NCBI GenBank assembly: GCA_028753945.1
Contig: JAPNXP010000004.1
Location: forward strand, 1,302,001 to 1,366,000
From: Hexactinellida sp. DTS-2022
Taxonomy: Eukaryota > Porifera > Hexactinellida
Direction of reading: 5' to 3'
Length of the DNA: 64,000 bases
Part shown: one piece after another, positions 10,421 to 22,550 of the stretch
Layout of the letters: each line of letters begins with the position of its first letter
Numbering within the stretch: the first letter of the stretch is position 1
Translations under genes and position numbers: made by a program
The notes under the pieces: model-generated
Databases searched by the model: none
The model's input: the letters and a program-made list of their open reading frames with translations, nothing else
Told to the model about the DNA's origin: nothing

Positions 10421-12544
10421 ATATTAAGAAAAGATATTTTACAGATTTGGACCCCCCGGGCCAAATGTAGGGAGGCTATTTCCGGCAAAACACTGTGCCG
10501 ACGCATGTTCCTTTGGTGGCACTATATTTTGTTGGTTGTATATTCATAGTGCCTCCAAAGGAACATACTGTCGGCAAAGGCTGCAATTTGGGATTTTTTT
10601 TCGCCAAGTCAACAACGCCTCAAGGTGTCAAGAACCATTTGTGAATTGGTCCGAGTTCACAAAGAACGGTAGATAAATTTGAAGTTTGTTTCTATCATAA
10701 ACCACCTTGAGTTTAAAGCTATTCATTCAATATGTATCGCTAATAAATTATATTATAAGTTATTTATTTTAGCAACGGTGAGTGAGTTAAGTCAACAAAT
10801 TCCATTTATTTAATTATTTAAATTAATCCATTGTATAGTAATAGTACTACAATTAGATAGAAGCCAGCTGGAATTTATAAGTTAAATCAATATAATTATC
10901 GAAAGTTGAGACAATACAGTAAGATTTAACACATCAAATCAATATAATTATTACAAGTTGAAACAATGGAATTAGATTTCACAGTTTTACTGAAATTGAA
11001 ATGTGAATAAACAAAGAAATTTCAACCCCATTTATGGCAGAAATTAAACCCTTTATTGAAAGTTTACTTCTCCCATCAGACGCAGAATTTTATGGTGAAT
11101 CCAAATGTGAAATAAAATTTGGGGATTTAGTAAAACATTTCTTTAGTTATGGACCAGACAAATTTTGAAAGGTGTTAAAGATGTGTCCAAAATTTGTTAA
11201 ACAAAAATCGTAACCCCAGGTGCAAATTAGACGGTCCCATCGCACCTACATGCCAAGTTTCAGCCCATCATCCTATTAAGCTCTGGCCAGGGAACCGTCT
11301 ACGGAGAAAAATGAAAATAATAAAAATCCAAAATTGCAGCTGTGCCGACGCATTTTCCTTTGGTGGCACTATATTTGGTGGTGGTTTATTGATAGTGCCT
11401 CCAAAGAAACATGCTGTCGGCACAGGCTGCAATTTTGGATTTTTTTTCCGCCATGTCATCATCACTACGAAGGTGTTAAATTATTTCAGAAAGGTGTTTC
11501 AAAAGGCAACGACCCTTAGTGAGTTGTAAATTTCTTTTATGCTCACTTCATTTCAAAGATATTCAAGTTTCAGTAGAATATAATAGCTGATGACTCAGCA
11601 TTTTTTATGTGAGCTCTGGGTCATCACCCAAAACGAACCGACCCATTTGAATTATATAATTCACAAAATTGTGAAAACACATTTTTTTTACGATGTCATC
11701 ATCACCTCAAGGTGTCAAGACCCACTTGTAGAGGTGTTACGTGGCATAAGGATCAATTGATAAATTGGAAGTTTGTTTCTATCTTATTTGATTTCTGAGA
11801 TTTCTGATATTTAATTAATTAGTATAAATAATAATTAATATTATTTATAATTTAACACCAATTTCAATGTCAACTTACAATTATTAAATTAAATTATTTT
11901 GTCATGAATAATAAATTAATTATTTTGTTATCAAATTTCAATTAAGCACTCTCGATAACCCCTAATAAACAAATTATAAGCATCTATATAAGTAATATAC
12001 TGACTGAATTAATTATAATTAATTACGTCAGTATATTAACAGTCCAATAATATTCTCGCAGAAGTAAATATAATCACATAATCTGTCGTTGTTGTGAAAT
12101 ATATAATCTTTTTTTTCAATTGGAAAATAGAAGCCTACTCGATCTCACAAGTTGAATCAATATAATAATAACGAGTTGAAACAATAGAATTAGATTTAAC
12201 ACTTTCAATTGAACTGAAGTGTTAGTAAACAAAGAAATTTCAACCTCAATTTATGGCATGAATCAAACCTATTAGTAAAAACATTCATCTCCCATCAGAT
12301 GGAGAATTTTATAGTGAATCCAATGGTGAAAAGAAAATTGGGGGTTTAGTATAACATTCTTTGAGTTATGGACCAGACAAAATTTGAAAGGTGTCAAAAA
12401 AAAGTCCAAAATTTGTTAATAAAAAATCGTGACCCCAGGTGCACATCTGTAACCCATGAGACACCTGTCCTGCAAATTTGGGTTGTTAGTTAATTAAACT
12501 CTGTTCTGTGGATGAGCTACGGAAGAATAATAATAACTAACCAA

Positions 12545-12598
12545 AGCACTAAGATTAGAACTGGGCCACTATACTATAGTATAGTCGGCACAGTAATA
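12545..12598. repeat. single palindrome-minisatellite unit
   Basis: One copy of gcactaagattagaactggg followed by the 18-bp palindrome actatactatagtatagt and cggcacagta. It sits directly upstream of a family A hairpin. Confidence 0.85.
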
Positions 12599-14028
12599 AA
12601 AAATCCAAAATTGCAGCCTGTGCCGACGCATGTTCCTTTGGTGGCACTATATTTTGGTGGTGGTTTATTGATAGTGCCTCCATAGGAACATGCTGTCGGC
12701 GCAGGCTGCAATTTTGGATTTTTTTTCCGCCATGTCATCATCACTATGAAGGTGTTAAATTATTTCAGTAAGGTGTTTCAGAAGGCAACGACCCTTAGAG
12801 TCGTGGAAGTTTCCATTTTGCTCACTTCGTTTCAAAGATATTCAAGTTTCAGTAGAATATAATAAGTGATGAGTCTGCATTTTTTATGTGAGTGTTGGGT
12901 CATCACCCAACACCAACTAACCCATTTTGAATGTCGAATTAAAAAAATTGTAAAAATACATTTTTTTAACGATGTCATCATCACCTCAAGGTGTCAAGAC
13001 CCACTTGTATAGGTGGTACCTGGCATAAGGACCAATTGATAAATTGAAAGTTTGTTTATATCTTGTATCATCTCTGAGATTAATGAAATTTAGCTAATTA
13101 GCATAAAAATTTAATTAATGTATTAATTATTTAACACCACTATTATATACAGCAAAATAAATTAAGTTCAATTATTTGCAATTATTATTAATTTAAATTG
13201 AATTTCACTATAATGTTTGAATTCCACGCACTCGATAAACCCAATAATCCAATTGGAACCGTCTATAAGTTAAATACAAAAGGAATTAATTATAATTAAT
13301 TACGTCAGTACATTAATTGTGCAAGAATATTCTCGCCGAAATAAATATATTCACTTAATCTGTCGTTGTTGTGGAATGTAAAATCTTAACGGTTCTATCA
13401 TTGAGTTTAAAGCCATTCATTCATTATGTATCGATAATAAATTATATTATTAGTTATTTATTTTAGCAATGTTATCCACGGTTAAGTTGAATTAAGTGAA
13501 CAAATTCCTTATATTATAATATTTTATTTAATCCATTGTATAGTAATACTAGAATTAAATAGAAGCCAGCTGGAATTTATAAGTTAAATCAATATAATTA
13601 TCGCAAGTTGAATCACTAGAGTAGGATTTAACAAGTTAAATGAATATAATTATTACAAGTTGAAACAATGGAATTAGATTTCACAGTTTACTGAAATTGA
13701 AGTGTGAGTAAACAAAGAAATTTCAACCCCCATTTATGGCAGAAATTGACCCCTTTATTGAAAAATTTCTTCTCCCATCAGACGCAGAATTTTATGGCGA
13801 ATCCAAAAGTGAAATAAAATTTGGGGGTTTAATAAAACAATTTTTGAGTTATGGACCAGACAAATTTTGAAAGGTGTTAAAAATGTGTCCAAAATTTGTT
13901 AATAAAAAATCGTAACCCCAGGTGCACATCTGTAACCCATGAGACACCCATCCTAAAAATTTGGGCTCTTAGTTGATAAAACTCTGTTCTGTGGAGTGGC
14001 TAGGGATAAATAATAATAATAACTAACC

Positions 14029-14335
14029 AAGGCACTGAGATTAGAACTGGGCCACTATACTATAGTATAGTCGGCACAGTAATAAAGGCAGTGATTCTAA
14101 TACTGGGCCACTATACTATAGTATAGTCGGCACAGTAAAAATAATATTAAAGGCAGTGATTCCAATACTGGGCCACTATACTATAGTATAGTCGGCACAG
14201 TAAAAATAATAATAAAGGCAGTGATTCCAATACTGGGCCACTATACTAAAGTTTAGTCGGCACAGTAATAATATACAATAAAGGCAGTGATTTCAATACT
14301 GGGCCACTATACTATAGTATAGTCGGCACAGTAAA
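14029..14335. repeat. palindrome minisatellite, five copies
   Basis: Five tandem units of about 62-66 bp, each holding ctgggccactatactatag and its completion tatagtcggcacag. The 18-bp palindrome is perfect in four copies; the fourth reads actatactaaagtttagt. Spacers (aataataaaggcagtgatt) vary more than the palindrome. Confidence 0.9.
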
Positions 14336-14682
14336 AACATTGGAAATCGCTAGAATTTCCTCAGACATCCATCTCACGCCGCCTACGTTCTCCAATGCTA
14401 ATAATAGTATAACCGTTTCCCAGGATAGAATATGGTTCTTATTATCGATATCAACTGTACAAGCGACTACCATCTAATCTGACACAGTCCTGTTCCCTCC
14501 GACAATATATTCTCTGTGTACACACCTCTATGTCAAACACCTTTGTTACAGAGTTAATTCTTAACTAAATCATTGTTAATTGATTCACATAGTAGGTATA
14601 AATTGACTACTGGCATTGATTATTGGGATCATATAAATTCCAAGTAATAGGCCAGTTCAGATCTTTGAACAGCAGATTATCA

Positions 14683-15270
14683 ATTAAAAGGTTCAAGAAC
14701 GGACAGAATTGACGCAATTCAGTTCATCTCAAATTGACGCACGTTCAGTTCGTTCAAGTTCACCTCCTAACTTCAGCTCCTCCACCGTTCGTTCAGTTCG
14801 TTCATGGGCTAACCCGCGTTCGTTCAATCCGTTCAATTCGTTCAATTCGTTCAATTAAGTTCGTTCAGTTCGTTCAGTTCGTTCAGTTCAGTTCGTTCAG
14901 TGTACAGTGAGTGGGTCGAACTATTCCGTTTATGATATACTGTTCGATCCTCCAAGCTGTTATTGAAGTTCAGGTTAAGAAGGTAGAATCTAAGCTAAGA
15001 GACATGAGTCCACTAGGGATGTCCTGAATCGCCACTTTTGCAGTCACCTATTATATTTAATGGATAAATATTTATAATTTATCTGTATTCAGTTTAGTTC
15101 GTTCAGTTCAATTCGTTCAATCCGTTCAATTCGTTCAATTCGTTCAATTCAGTTCGTTCAATTGCCGTTCGGAAACCGTTGGCGTTCGTTCAGTTCGTTC
15201 ACCGTGAATTGTTTAAAAGTTCTGCGTTCAGTTCGTTCAGTTCAAGTTCAATAAGTTCGTTCGTGAACTT
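14683..15270. repeat. GTTCRTTCA-rich minisatellite, two blocks
   Basis: Blocks at about 14683-14920 and 15080-15270 are built from short units of the form cgttcagtt and cgttcaatt in irregular order, with unique sequence between. Copy number and order vary, as in a replication-slippage array. Confidence 0.8.
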
Positions 15271-15393
15271 TTCATTCCCTGACTAGACTATTGATCTATT
15301 AGTTACTTAGGTACTTAACACCTTTATGTCATTGTGTAAACACACAATGCCATTTGTGAGGACAGCAAAGTGGTACGCCTTCGTAATCTGGTC

Positions 15394-15598
15394 CAGGCAC
15401 GTAGCTAGAGTATGTAATTCAGGGGGAAAGTTTTATGTTGGGGGGGGCAAGTGCATGGAGTCGGGGGGGGGGGGGCAAGGGGGGGACGAATCACTCTATT
15501 TACTATAACGAACACTTCCTAAATCTCTTGGGAGGGGGGGCGAGAAGTATTTTTGGGGGGGCAGTTGCCCCCCTCGCCCCCCCGTAGCTACGTGCCTG
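15394..15598. mobile_element. hAT-type MITE, 8-bp duplication atctggtc
   Basis: Ends caggcacgtagctag and gtagctacgtgcctg are inverted repeats. The flanks 15386-15393 and 15599-15606 are identical (atctggtc). The interior is G-rich, with runs of up to ten G, mirrored by C runs near the right end. Confidence 0.92.
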
Positions 15599-15919
15599 AT
15601 CTGGTCTTCTGTAATCACGGACCTAATGAGTTCTCCTTTGAAGGAGAACAGCTGGAGAGGAGATGGAAACCCCGTGAAGAGACAGACTATTCCATTACTG
15701 GCAGCTTTCATGTTCTGCAATTATGGATATCTACGTACTCATATTCTTGTGGCTGTTCTCGTAGCGAATAACCTGCAGAGGATATTCTCTCTCTACGCTT
15801 TTAGTGTCCGTTTTATCAGTACAGACTAGGTGTCAGAGTCCCGACATAGATATAAAACAGTATAACAATACAAGTTTAATCTGAAATCAAAAAGTCCTTT
15901 AACTATCTAACAATGTCTA

Positions 15920-16372
15920 TACAGTAGAACCTCCCAGATCCGGACCTCTCAGAACCGGGCACCTCCTTAAACCGGGCAACATTTTTGTATAAGTTCAAAA
16001 TTAATTCGCCATTTTTCTGGGAATTAGCCCCAAAATATAGTTTATCTTTGCAGATTTGTATGTCAAACATGTTACTAAAAGTAAAACCACCCTTATCTGG
16101 GTGGTAAATATTGGTTTGGATTTGGCCATATGGTAAATCTCGCTACTTTATATACGATTCATATTCGAAATTTATGAACTCTTTGGGTAAACTTATACCA
16201 AGATCTTATGTCGGAGGTGCGTATTAGGTCAGACAACAGGAATTGAGGCATCAGAACATAAACACTATTTGATTATACAATAGAAATTATGATTATTTCC
16301 GAGATCCGGGCAAATTCCAAGATCCGGGCACCCTCCGGACGAGGCTGCCCGGATTGGGGAGGTTCTACTGTA
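15920..16372. mobile_element. pogo/Tigger-like MITE
   Basis: Ends tacagtagaacctccc and ggggaggttctactgta are near-perfect inverted repeats. Both subterminal regions repeat gatccggg(c/a)-type motifs. It is 453 bp with no open frame. It lies next to the left end of the gypsy element. Confidence 0.9.
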
Positions 16373-16507
16373 TATAGTATTAGTATAGTAGATAGCCTAC
16401 AATCTCTTTACTATTAATTTCCTTTCTTTGCGCGCTCGATTGATTAATTACTGTTACATACTATATTCCTACCCTCATCGTAAAACTCGACCTCGAGTTT
16501 CTCTCGA

Positions 16508-16693
16508 TCAGTCATATACGTAATCTTCCAAATACTTTGGAGGTTTCCGTACACGTTGTGGTCTGCTATAATTTTGAGGGCCAAGAGCGGCGTCCTCCAA
16601 ACGAATATGTTCCCAGCCCTGTTGTATAGATGTATCGTTCAGATCTACGTTGTCTTCTAGTGATGAATCCATACTAATGCTGTTCGACAACAA
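16508..16693 (-). pseudogene. gypsy pol C-terminal tail
   Basis: A 61-residue frame ending in a basic, proline-rich segment (SRPQRVRKPPKYLEDY), typical of the end of gypsy pol after the integrase. It is separated from the integrase by about 800 bp that holds a hairpin element and a solo LTR. Confidence 0.65.
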
Positions 16694-16835
16694 CTCCTTT
16701 AATTTAAAGATCTGTTGTGAGGAGTTTCGGAGAGTAAGGATAGTCTCCTCGTATTTTCTTTTCTGAACTGCGGACTTAAGTTGCTCTCCTGTCTCTTACG
16801 TTGAGATTCTTCCGAATTATTACTATTATTAGTTT

Positions 16836-16924
16836 GTATTAAAAAACCTCGCTACTTTCTACCGATGATGTTTTTTATAAACATAAAAAGACAATCGGTA
16901 GAAAGTAGCGAGCTTTTTTAATAC
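16836..16924. mobile_element. 90-bp hairpin inserted in the gypsy element
   Basis: gtattaaaaaacctcgctac and the following tttctaccgat reappear as the reverse complement at the right end (atcggtagaaagtagcgagc). The stem is about 30 bp around a loop of about 28 bases. Further cgatgatcggtg copies follow on the right. Confidence 0.6.
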
Positions 16925-17197
16925 AAAGGCCGATGATCGGTGCTACCGATGAACGGTGATAAGTATTCTCTATTATTATTAACCGGATAGTGGTCTTCAA
17001 ATTCAGCTGATGAACTAAATCGCTCTTGATAGTTTCGCTGAACATGATGTTGTAATCTGTTTATATGAGTTACTTTAGTCCTCCCATCTAAATGTCGAAT
17101 TTGGAGATCGACCGGTCCTGCAACTTTGCTAATCGTCCATCCCCCTTTCCACCTATCCCGTAATTTCCGGTCTATGGGATGGATAGCAGAACACTAT

Positions 17198-17391
17198 TGT
17201 TATAGATTAGTATTAGTCCCTACTCACAGCCTCAAGTAGACCACACACATAGTAATAACCTAGATATCATATATATACTCATAAACTAATTAGGCTCACA
17301 CTGTATTTCACTTTGTGTAATTTCTTAGCAAATTGTAATATTAAAGTTATCTCTGTTTGATATTATCTCGGAACATCATTTAGTCCTAACA
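17198..17391. mobile_element. solo LTR, 194 bp
   Basis: It begins TGTTATAGATTAG and ends TAGTCCTAACA, so it has TG...CA ends with a TGTTA/TAACA inverted repeat. The flanking 4 bases are ctat on both sides (17194-17197, 17392-17395). It interrupts sequence between integrase and pol tail of the gypsy element. Its parent element is not in the window. Confidence 0.75.
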
Positions 17392-17518
17392 CTATCTCCC
17401 ATATGGAATTTCGATAGAATTTATAAATGCGCTCCTCTGTCGTAATATTCCTTCCTTCTGTCGGCATTGCTCTCTTGCGGCATGACCCTCAACAAAATCT
17501 ATTAACTTGGCTAATTTT

Positions 17519-18676
17519 TCACGTAAAAAATATTTCATAGGAAGTTGGATCATGAGACGTGCCCACTTCTATATCACTTGTTATGCAAGAATCGCGTCCA
17601 TACATAAGTTGGAATGGTGTAACCTTTGTACTCGTATGTGTTGTGGTACAATAAGCATACAGCACTAAGGGAAGATATCTTTTCCACTCCCAAGTTTCGT
17701 CAACATAACACCTGAGCATTTGTAAAAGGGTTCTATTGCTTCTCTCCACCAGGGAGTTTTCCTGAGGATGATAAGCTGAAGTATGTGTTTTACATATTCC
17801 CCACCCTCTGCATGTTTATTTCAGCAAAGTCGATTCAAAATTGGTGCCCTGATCAGAATGCAGAAATTCTGGAATACCTAATCTCGAGAATGTTTCAGTT
17901 AACAATTTTGTAATAGTTTCAGCTCTCTGATCTTTCATTGGATATGCCTCTAACCACTTTGAAAATGAGTCTTCTATAACCAGTAAGTACCAATTTCCTT
18001 CCGAACTGATAGGAACTTCTAATACATCGACTTGTAACATTTTCAACGGTCTTCCTAGTGGAGTATTCAACAGAGGCGCCCTCGTTGGAAGGGAAAGCTT
18101 CGCTTTCTGACACCTATCGCAAGAATTAACATATTCTGGTACTGCCAGTTGCATCCCAACCCAATAAGCCATCATTTTCAATCTATCCAATGCATTTTCT
18201 ACACCTTGATGTCCACCTTTATCGTGGGTACGTTCCAGGAATTCTGCTTTCATCTGCTCAGGAATAACCACAACACTATGAAGATTCGAAAATGGCTGTA
18301 CCTTAAAGTTCCGTACTAAAACTCCATTTACTAGAAACAGCTGATATTGAATTTGTTTAAACCTTTTAAACACTGACATATTCCACAATTGTCCCAGGAA
18401 CTGTTTATCTCTGGGAACGACTTCCATTTCCGCCATGACTTTACTGATTATCCTGTCGTTCACTTGATGTTTTCTAATCTGCTTAAAATCCAATTCCAGA
18501 AGGGAGCTCGTCATAGCACAACTTTCTACTCCATTATCACAATTCAACCGAGATAACGCATCTGTATTGTGATTTTCTTTACCATTCCTATACTTTATGT
18601 CGAAATCATACTCCTGGATCAGCACTGCCCATCGCCGTAATCTACCCACAGCTTTTTGGGTGTACAACCACTCCAA
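17519..18676 (-). pseudogene. gypsy integrase and RNase H tail
   Basis: Two frames cover most of the integrase. The upstream one (17816-18676) has the end of RNase H (YDFDIKYRNGKENHNTDALS), the H2C2 zinc-binding part (H-x4-H...C-D-R-C) and the first catalytic Asp (LQVDVLEV), then the second (HSDQGTNFES). The downstream one (17519-17749) holds the catalytic Glu region (MERSNRTLL) and a T-P-F-x-L-M-Y-G block. A frameshift or small loss lies between them near 17760-17816. Confidence 0.88.
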
Positions 18677-19082
18677 TGGTTTGTGGTCCGTGAATATCTC
18701 GAATTTCTCCCAATCAAGTAATGTCTGAAACGTTTTAGAGATTCAATAATAGCAAGGCATTCTTGTTCTATCGTGCTTTAATTGCGTTCAGCAATTCGTA
18801 AAGTTCTACTGAAGTATGCAATTACATGACCTTCTTGTTCGAGAACTGTACCCAAGCCTGTCCCACTGGCATCTGTGTACAACTGGAACTTTCTGTTAAA
18901 ATCTGGACATTGCAGCACCGGCGAGGACGAAAGTTATTCCTTAAGCTTAATAAAAGTTGTTTCTTCTCTCTTTTCCCACACAAAGGGGATATTCTTGCAT
19001 AGTAAATGATTCAGAGGATTAGCAATGGTGGAAAAGTCTTGAATATATCTCCTATAATAACTCGCTAAACCCAAGAACTGTT
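18677..19082 (-). pseudogene. gypsy RNase H region, decayed
   Basis: Between the reverse transcriptase and integrase frames the expected RNase H sequence can be followed only in pieces across several frames. No long open frame remains. Confidence 0.55.
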
Positions 19083-20005
19083 TCACTTCTTTTTCGAACC
19101 TGGTCGAGACCAATTGACTATTGAATCTATTTTGGAAATCTCAGGCTCCATTCCCGTTGCGGAAAACGTGTGTCCTAAATAGGTCACTTTACTTCTTCCA
19201 ATCTCGCACTTCTTACTCCTTAACCTCAGATTAGACTGTCTAAGCCTATCGAATATCATCCTTAATGCTCTTTTGTGTGATTCCTTATCCGTCGAATAAA
19301 CAAGAATATCATCGATGAAGTTATCTTTGAATTTCTCCAATCCACGCAACACCTTATCCATTGTGCGTTGGAACGCGCTTGGCCCGCCTGTTAATCCAAA
19401 GGGCAACACGTTGAACTCGAAAAGCCCCATTCCCGGACCAGGAGAGAAAGCGGTTTTTTCTTTATCACATTCACGTACTGGTATTTGCCAATAAGCGGAG
19501 TTAAGATCCAGTTTCGTGAAATACTTCATACCAAATAATTTGTCCTGAACTTGATCTGGAAGTGGAAGAGGATAAGCATCCTTTTGTGTACCCTATTAAG
19601 AGCCCGATAGTCGATACAGAAGCGTATGGTACCATCCTTTTTGTTAACCATTACTGGAGGAGAAATCCATGAACTGCTCGAGACTCTGATGATGTTCCTT
19701 CGAAGCATTTCTTCGATCTGCAAATGGACTTCTTGCTGGTACGCCTGGCCCTGTGGAACCATTCTAGGAGGCGTTCTTATTGCCCCATCATCACCAGTTC
19801 TGATCTGAAATTCCTCTACCTTTGCAACGCCAGGAACTGATAAGAACAAATCTCGATATTCGTCATACCTCTTGGAAGTCAGGAGAGATAACCGGCGATT
19901 CAAATACTGGAGTATTACGATAATCAGGTACAATTCCTCGGCACTCCCAATCATCATTCTCGCCCAAGTCAAACGAGTCTGGTAGTTGTGAATCACACAA
20001 TCCAA
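19083..20005 (-). pseudogene. gypsy reverse transcriptase
   Basis: Two frames that meet near 19526. The first has the RT fingers ([10 protein letters not shown]), the second the palm. The palm motifs are FTKLDLNSAYWQIPV, LPFGLTGGPSAFQRTM and the catalytic F-I-D-D (usual Y/F-x-D-D), followed by VTYLGHTFSATG. The catalytic residues are intact but a frameshift separates the halves. Confidence 0.9.
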
Positions 20006-20238
20006 TGTGCACGGAACAAGACTTGTAAGGGGTATACTCTACATTTTGAGCTGTAGAACATTTTCTATCCCTCTTCTCGCATATCATGAGTCATGACCAT
20101 TCCTAACTGTGGTGTGGTCCCCTCACGACTCCACAGTCAAAATCTAAATCTACTCGATGCTTCACAAGAAAATCCACTCCCAAAATGCAATCTTCTACCA
20201 ATGGCGAAGTTACGAGGAATTCTTGCAGGCAATTAATG

Positions 20239-20646
20239 TTACCAATAGATATATATCTCTAAACGAGCTTCACCTAATAGATTCATCTGATTTCCCGTTG
20301 CTGTGATTAACTCCCTGGAATTCACATTACTTGAAAGATTGTTTGAACATTTGTTGAAGATATGGTTGGAGATTAGGCTAGCACTGGCTCCACTGTCAAG
20401 TAATGCACTACACTTGACTCCTCCCACTTTCAAGTATATCTTTGGCAGGGCCGTAGGAGCAGGTGCGGCAGGTGCGGCCATGGCCGCACCAATAATTTTG
20501 GTGACCCCAAAATAATCGGGGACACATTTAAGTCGCCGACAACTATAGGAGCGGCATAATGGTATAGGTAAACACAACTGTGTATTTCCCCTTTTGAGTA
20601 ACTTAAAACATAGAGTAAAAGCGCGTATAAAGTACAAAAGATTCAT
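20239..20646 (-). pseudogene. gypsy aspartic protease
   Basis: It contains the active-site triplet in LLDSGASASLIS, preceded by an IYLKVGGVKC strand. It lies between the zinc-knuckle gag end and the RT as expected. Confidence 0.75.
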
Positions 20647-20872
20647 GTCTGTTTATAATAAATATGGTGACGTCACTATTCCGCACCAATAAATGTTGGC
20701 GTGCTACGGGCCTGTTTGGAGTTTCTACTGACTTGCATAAAGCAATATGATCTTCATGGAATGGTATTGATGATACCGCTGAATCGACAACTATGTATAT
20801 TCGAATAATTTGCATAACATTGAATCTGTTGAATTTCTGGGGTTCCGTCTCGACTCGCCCAACGAACCCAAT

Positions 20873-21458
20873 CTAGTTTAAAGGATTCCCCGTTGGAGGC
20901 TTTGGGCAATTTCTCGCCATGTGCCCTATTTGCTTACAATTATAACATCTGATCTGTTGCTCTGTTCTATTATAGGCGCACTCCCTTGCTATGTGTCCTT
21001 CTCCTCGACACATATAACATCTAATCGCTCTTTCTCTCTTCTCCCTTTCATAGCCTCTTGGACCAGAGCGTTCGTATCCAACCACCTTCCCATTTAGTTC
21101 ATTTCTCTATTGGTTACGGCGTCCATCAACAGCACATATGCTATTTTCGTTCTCACTACATGCTAGTATACTAAACCGCTCAGTTATTTGTTTAACTGCC
21201 TCATTCACCAGCTTTCTGTCAACTTTATCAGCCATCAAATTCTCTTTCACGTGAATTTCCTCGGGTGCCTTTACTGAATTGATTTCTCCTGACTTTTCCA
21301 GAAGATTCATTTTGTAAACGAATTAGTATTTGTGCTCGCTTCATTGCTCCTTCCGAATTAGTGATATCCGGGGAAAGCCTAATGTTCTCATAAATCTGTA
21401 TGGGTAACCCACGAATATACTGTTCGAATAACAGCTGTTCCTTTGCTTCCATAGACAT
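20873..21458 (-). pseudogene. gypsy gag C-terminal half
   Basis: Frame 20873-21085 has two CCHC zinc knuckles (CYMCRGEGHIAREC and CYNCKQIGHMARNC). Upstream frames at 21107-21310 and 21228-21458 overlap in different phases; the latter has a gag-like QYIRGLPIQIYENIRL segment. A frameshift lies near 21230-21310. Confidence 0.85.
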
Positions 21459-22080
21459 TTCTGGAATGCCTTCCTCAAAAGACCCTTAAGAATTTTTCTC
21501 AAAATGGGTGCATGTATGTGTAGGTTTTGACTTTGGAGAAAAAGATCTGTTTATTTATATTATAATACTGTTTATCTATATATATACACTCCATTCAGCA
21601 GGAATCTTAAATAGTGGTTATATAACAATGTCAAGTAAGTAATAATTTATGCAATGGTTTAATCTTAAGTTGTTAGTTATTAAGCAACACAAATAAGATA
21701 ATTTCGCTATAAATTGTGACGAAATCCCCACCAAATTTTGTATTACGTCAGTGGCGCAAAGTGGCGCAAGGTGGTATATTTCCTAAAGTTTTTGGAATTT
21801 TGGGATGAAAATTTCTGTGAATAAACCCCATCTATATAGAGCATGCGGAATATGCAATAATATACATTTAATCAATTTTCTGGGCCTCCGCCCTGAAGGT
21901 GTGGGTCGAGCCTTAATATAACTGTTGAACTAACACTTTATTTGTGCCTATAGTGGAATGTTGTAACTTGTACGCAACTCATTTGTTATTACAAATGAAT
22001 TTCATGAACTTTCTGGAATTAAATCTGTCAGAAGGAAATAGAAATGTCATAGTTTGATCTCATGTAAGTTTTTTCGTATG
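21459..22080. other. non-coding spacer
   Basis: No gene recognised. It may include the remaining gag start and 5' LTR of the gypsy element, but no LTR features could be confirmed. Confidence 0.4.
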
Positions 22081-22192
22081 TACAGTACAACTGTTTTGTC
22101 AAAACATAAATAACCTCAGTTATCCGGACTGTAGATTATCCGAACTTATTTGAGTGGTCTCAAAGAGTCTGGATAATCGAGGTTACACTGTA
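22081..22192. mobile_element. pogo/Tigger-like MITE, short
   Basis: It runs from tacagtacaa to aggttacactgta. Inner segments cctcagttatccggact and agtctggataatcgagg are inverted repeats, a typical Tigger-style terminal motif. Confidence 0.65.
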
Positions 22193-22279
22193 TAAGCAAC
22201 TTTCCTGCGTAAATCACAATGAAGTATTGGTTACTCACTAAAAAATAATTTGTACCATAGCATTCTAATGCTATGGTGG

Positions 22280-22550
22280 TACAGTAGAAGCTCGCAAACT
22301 GGGGCACTCGCAAACCGGGGCACTCGGAAAACCGGGACACCTCCCAAACTGGGGCAGATAGTTCCGAATTTGGGTTTATCATATATAAATTCCGCTCGCA
22401 AACCGGGGCACTCTTTTTCATTGATTTGTTACTTTGTTTTCATATTTGTATATTTAGCTTTGTAGATAAGCTCGCAAACCGGGGCACTCTCCCAAAGTGG
22501 GGCATATTTCAGAAACGCCAAGGTGCCCCGGTTTGCGAGCTTCTACTGTA
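22280..22550. mobile_element. pogo/Tigger-like MITE with iterated terminal motif
   Basis: Ends tacagtagaagctcgcaaac and gtttgcgagcttctactgta are perfect inverted repeats. Inside, ctcgcaaaccggggcact recurs about five times on the plus strand with few changes. Confidence 0.9.

Larger units (their letters stand above)
10441..14345. repeat. family A repeat units, first cluster
   Basis: About three units of a non-coding repeat. Conserved marker modules (cgt[a/g]accccaggtgca) start near 11208, 12427 and 13909, giving a period of 1.2-1.5 kb. The 120-bp hairpin lies at about 10483-10600, 11328-11441 and 12600-12723. The third unit has a palindrome minisatellite in its place. Other landmarks repeated in order are atgtcatcatcac..aaggtgt, gtgatgagtcagcatttttt, tagaagccagctggaattt or tagaagcctactcga, and gtgagtaaacaaagaaattt. 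No unit encodes a protein; short frames through the hairpins are products of the inverted repeat. Confidence 0.85.
16508..21458 (-). mobile_element. decayed Ty3/gypsy-type LTR retrotransposon
   Basis: On the minus strand the order is gag with zinc knuckles, protease, reverse transcriptase, RNase H, integrase, then a basic pol tail. This is the canonical gypsy order. The reading frame is broken in many places and two other elements have landed in it (16836 and 17198). LTRs at its ends were not identified: the left flank meets a MITE at 16372 and no matching sequence was found past 21458. The coordinates are those of recognisable coding sequence, not the true ends. Confidence 0.9.

Noticed and set aside
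16373-16507. 3' LTR of the gypsy element
   Set aside because: A TG-start and purine tract are conceivable here, but no second copy exists near 21.5-22 kb, so LTRs cannot be supported.
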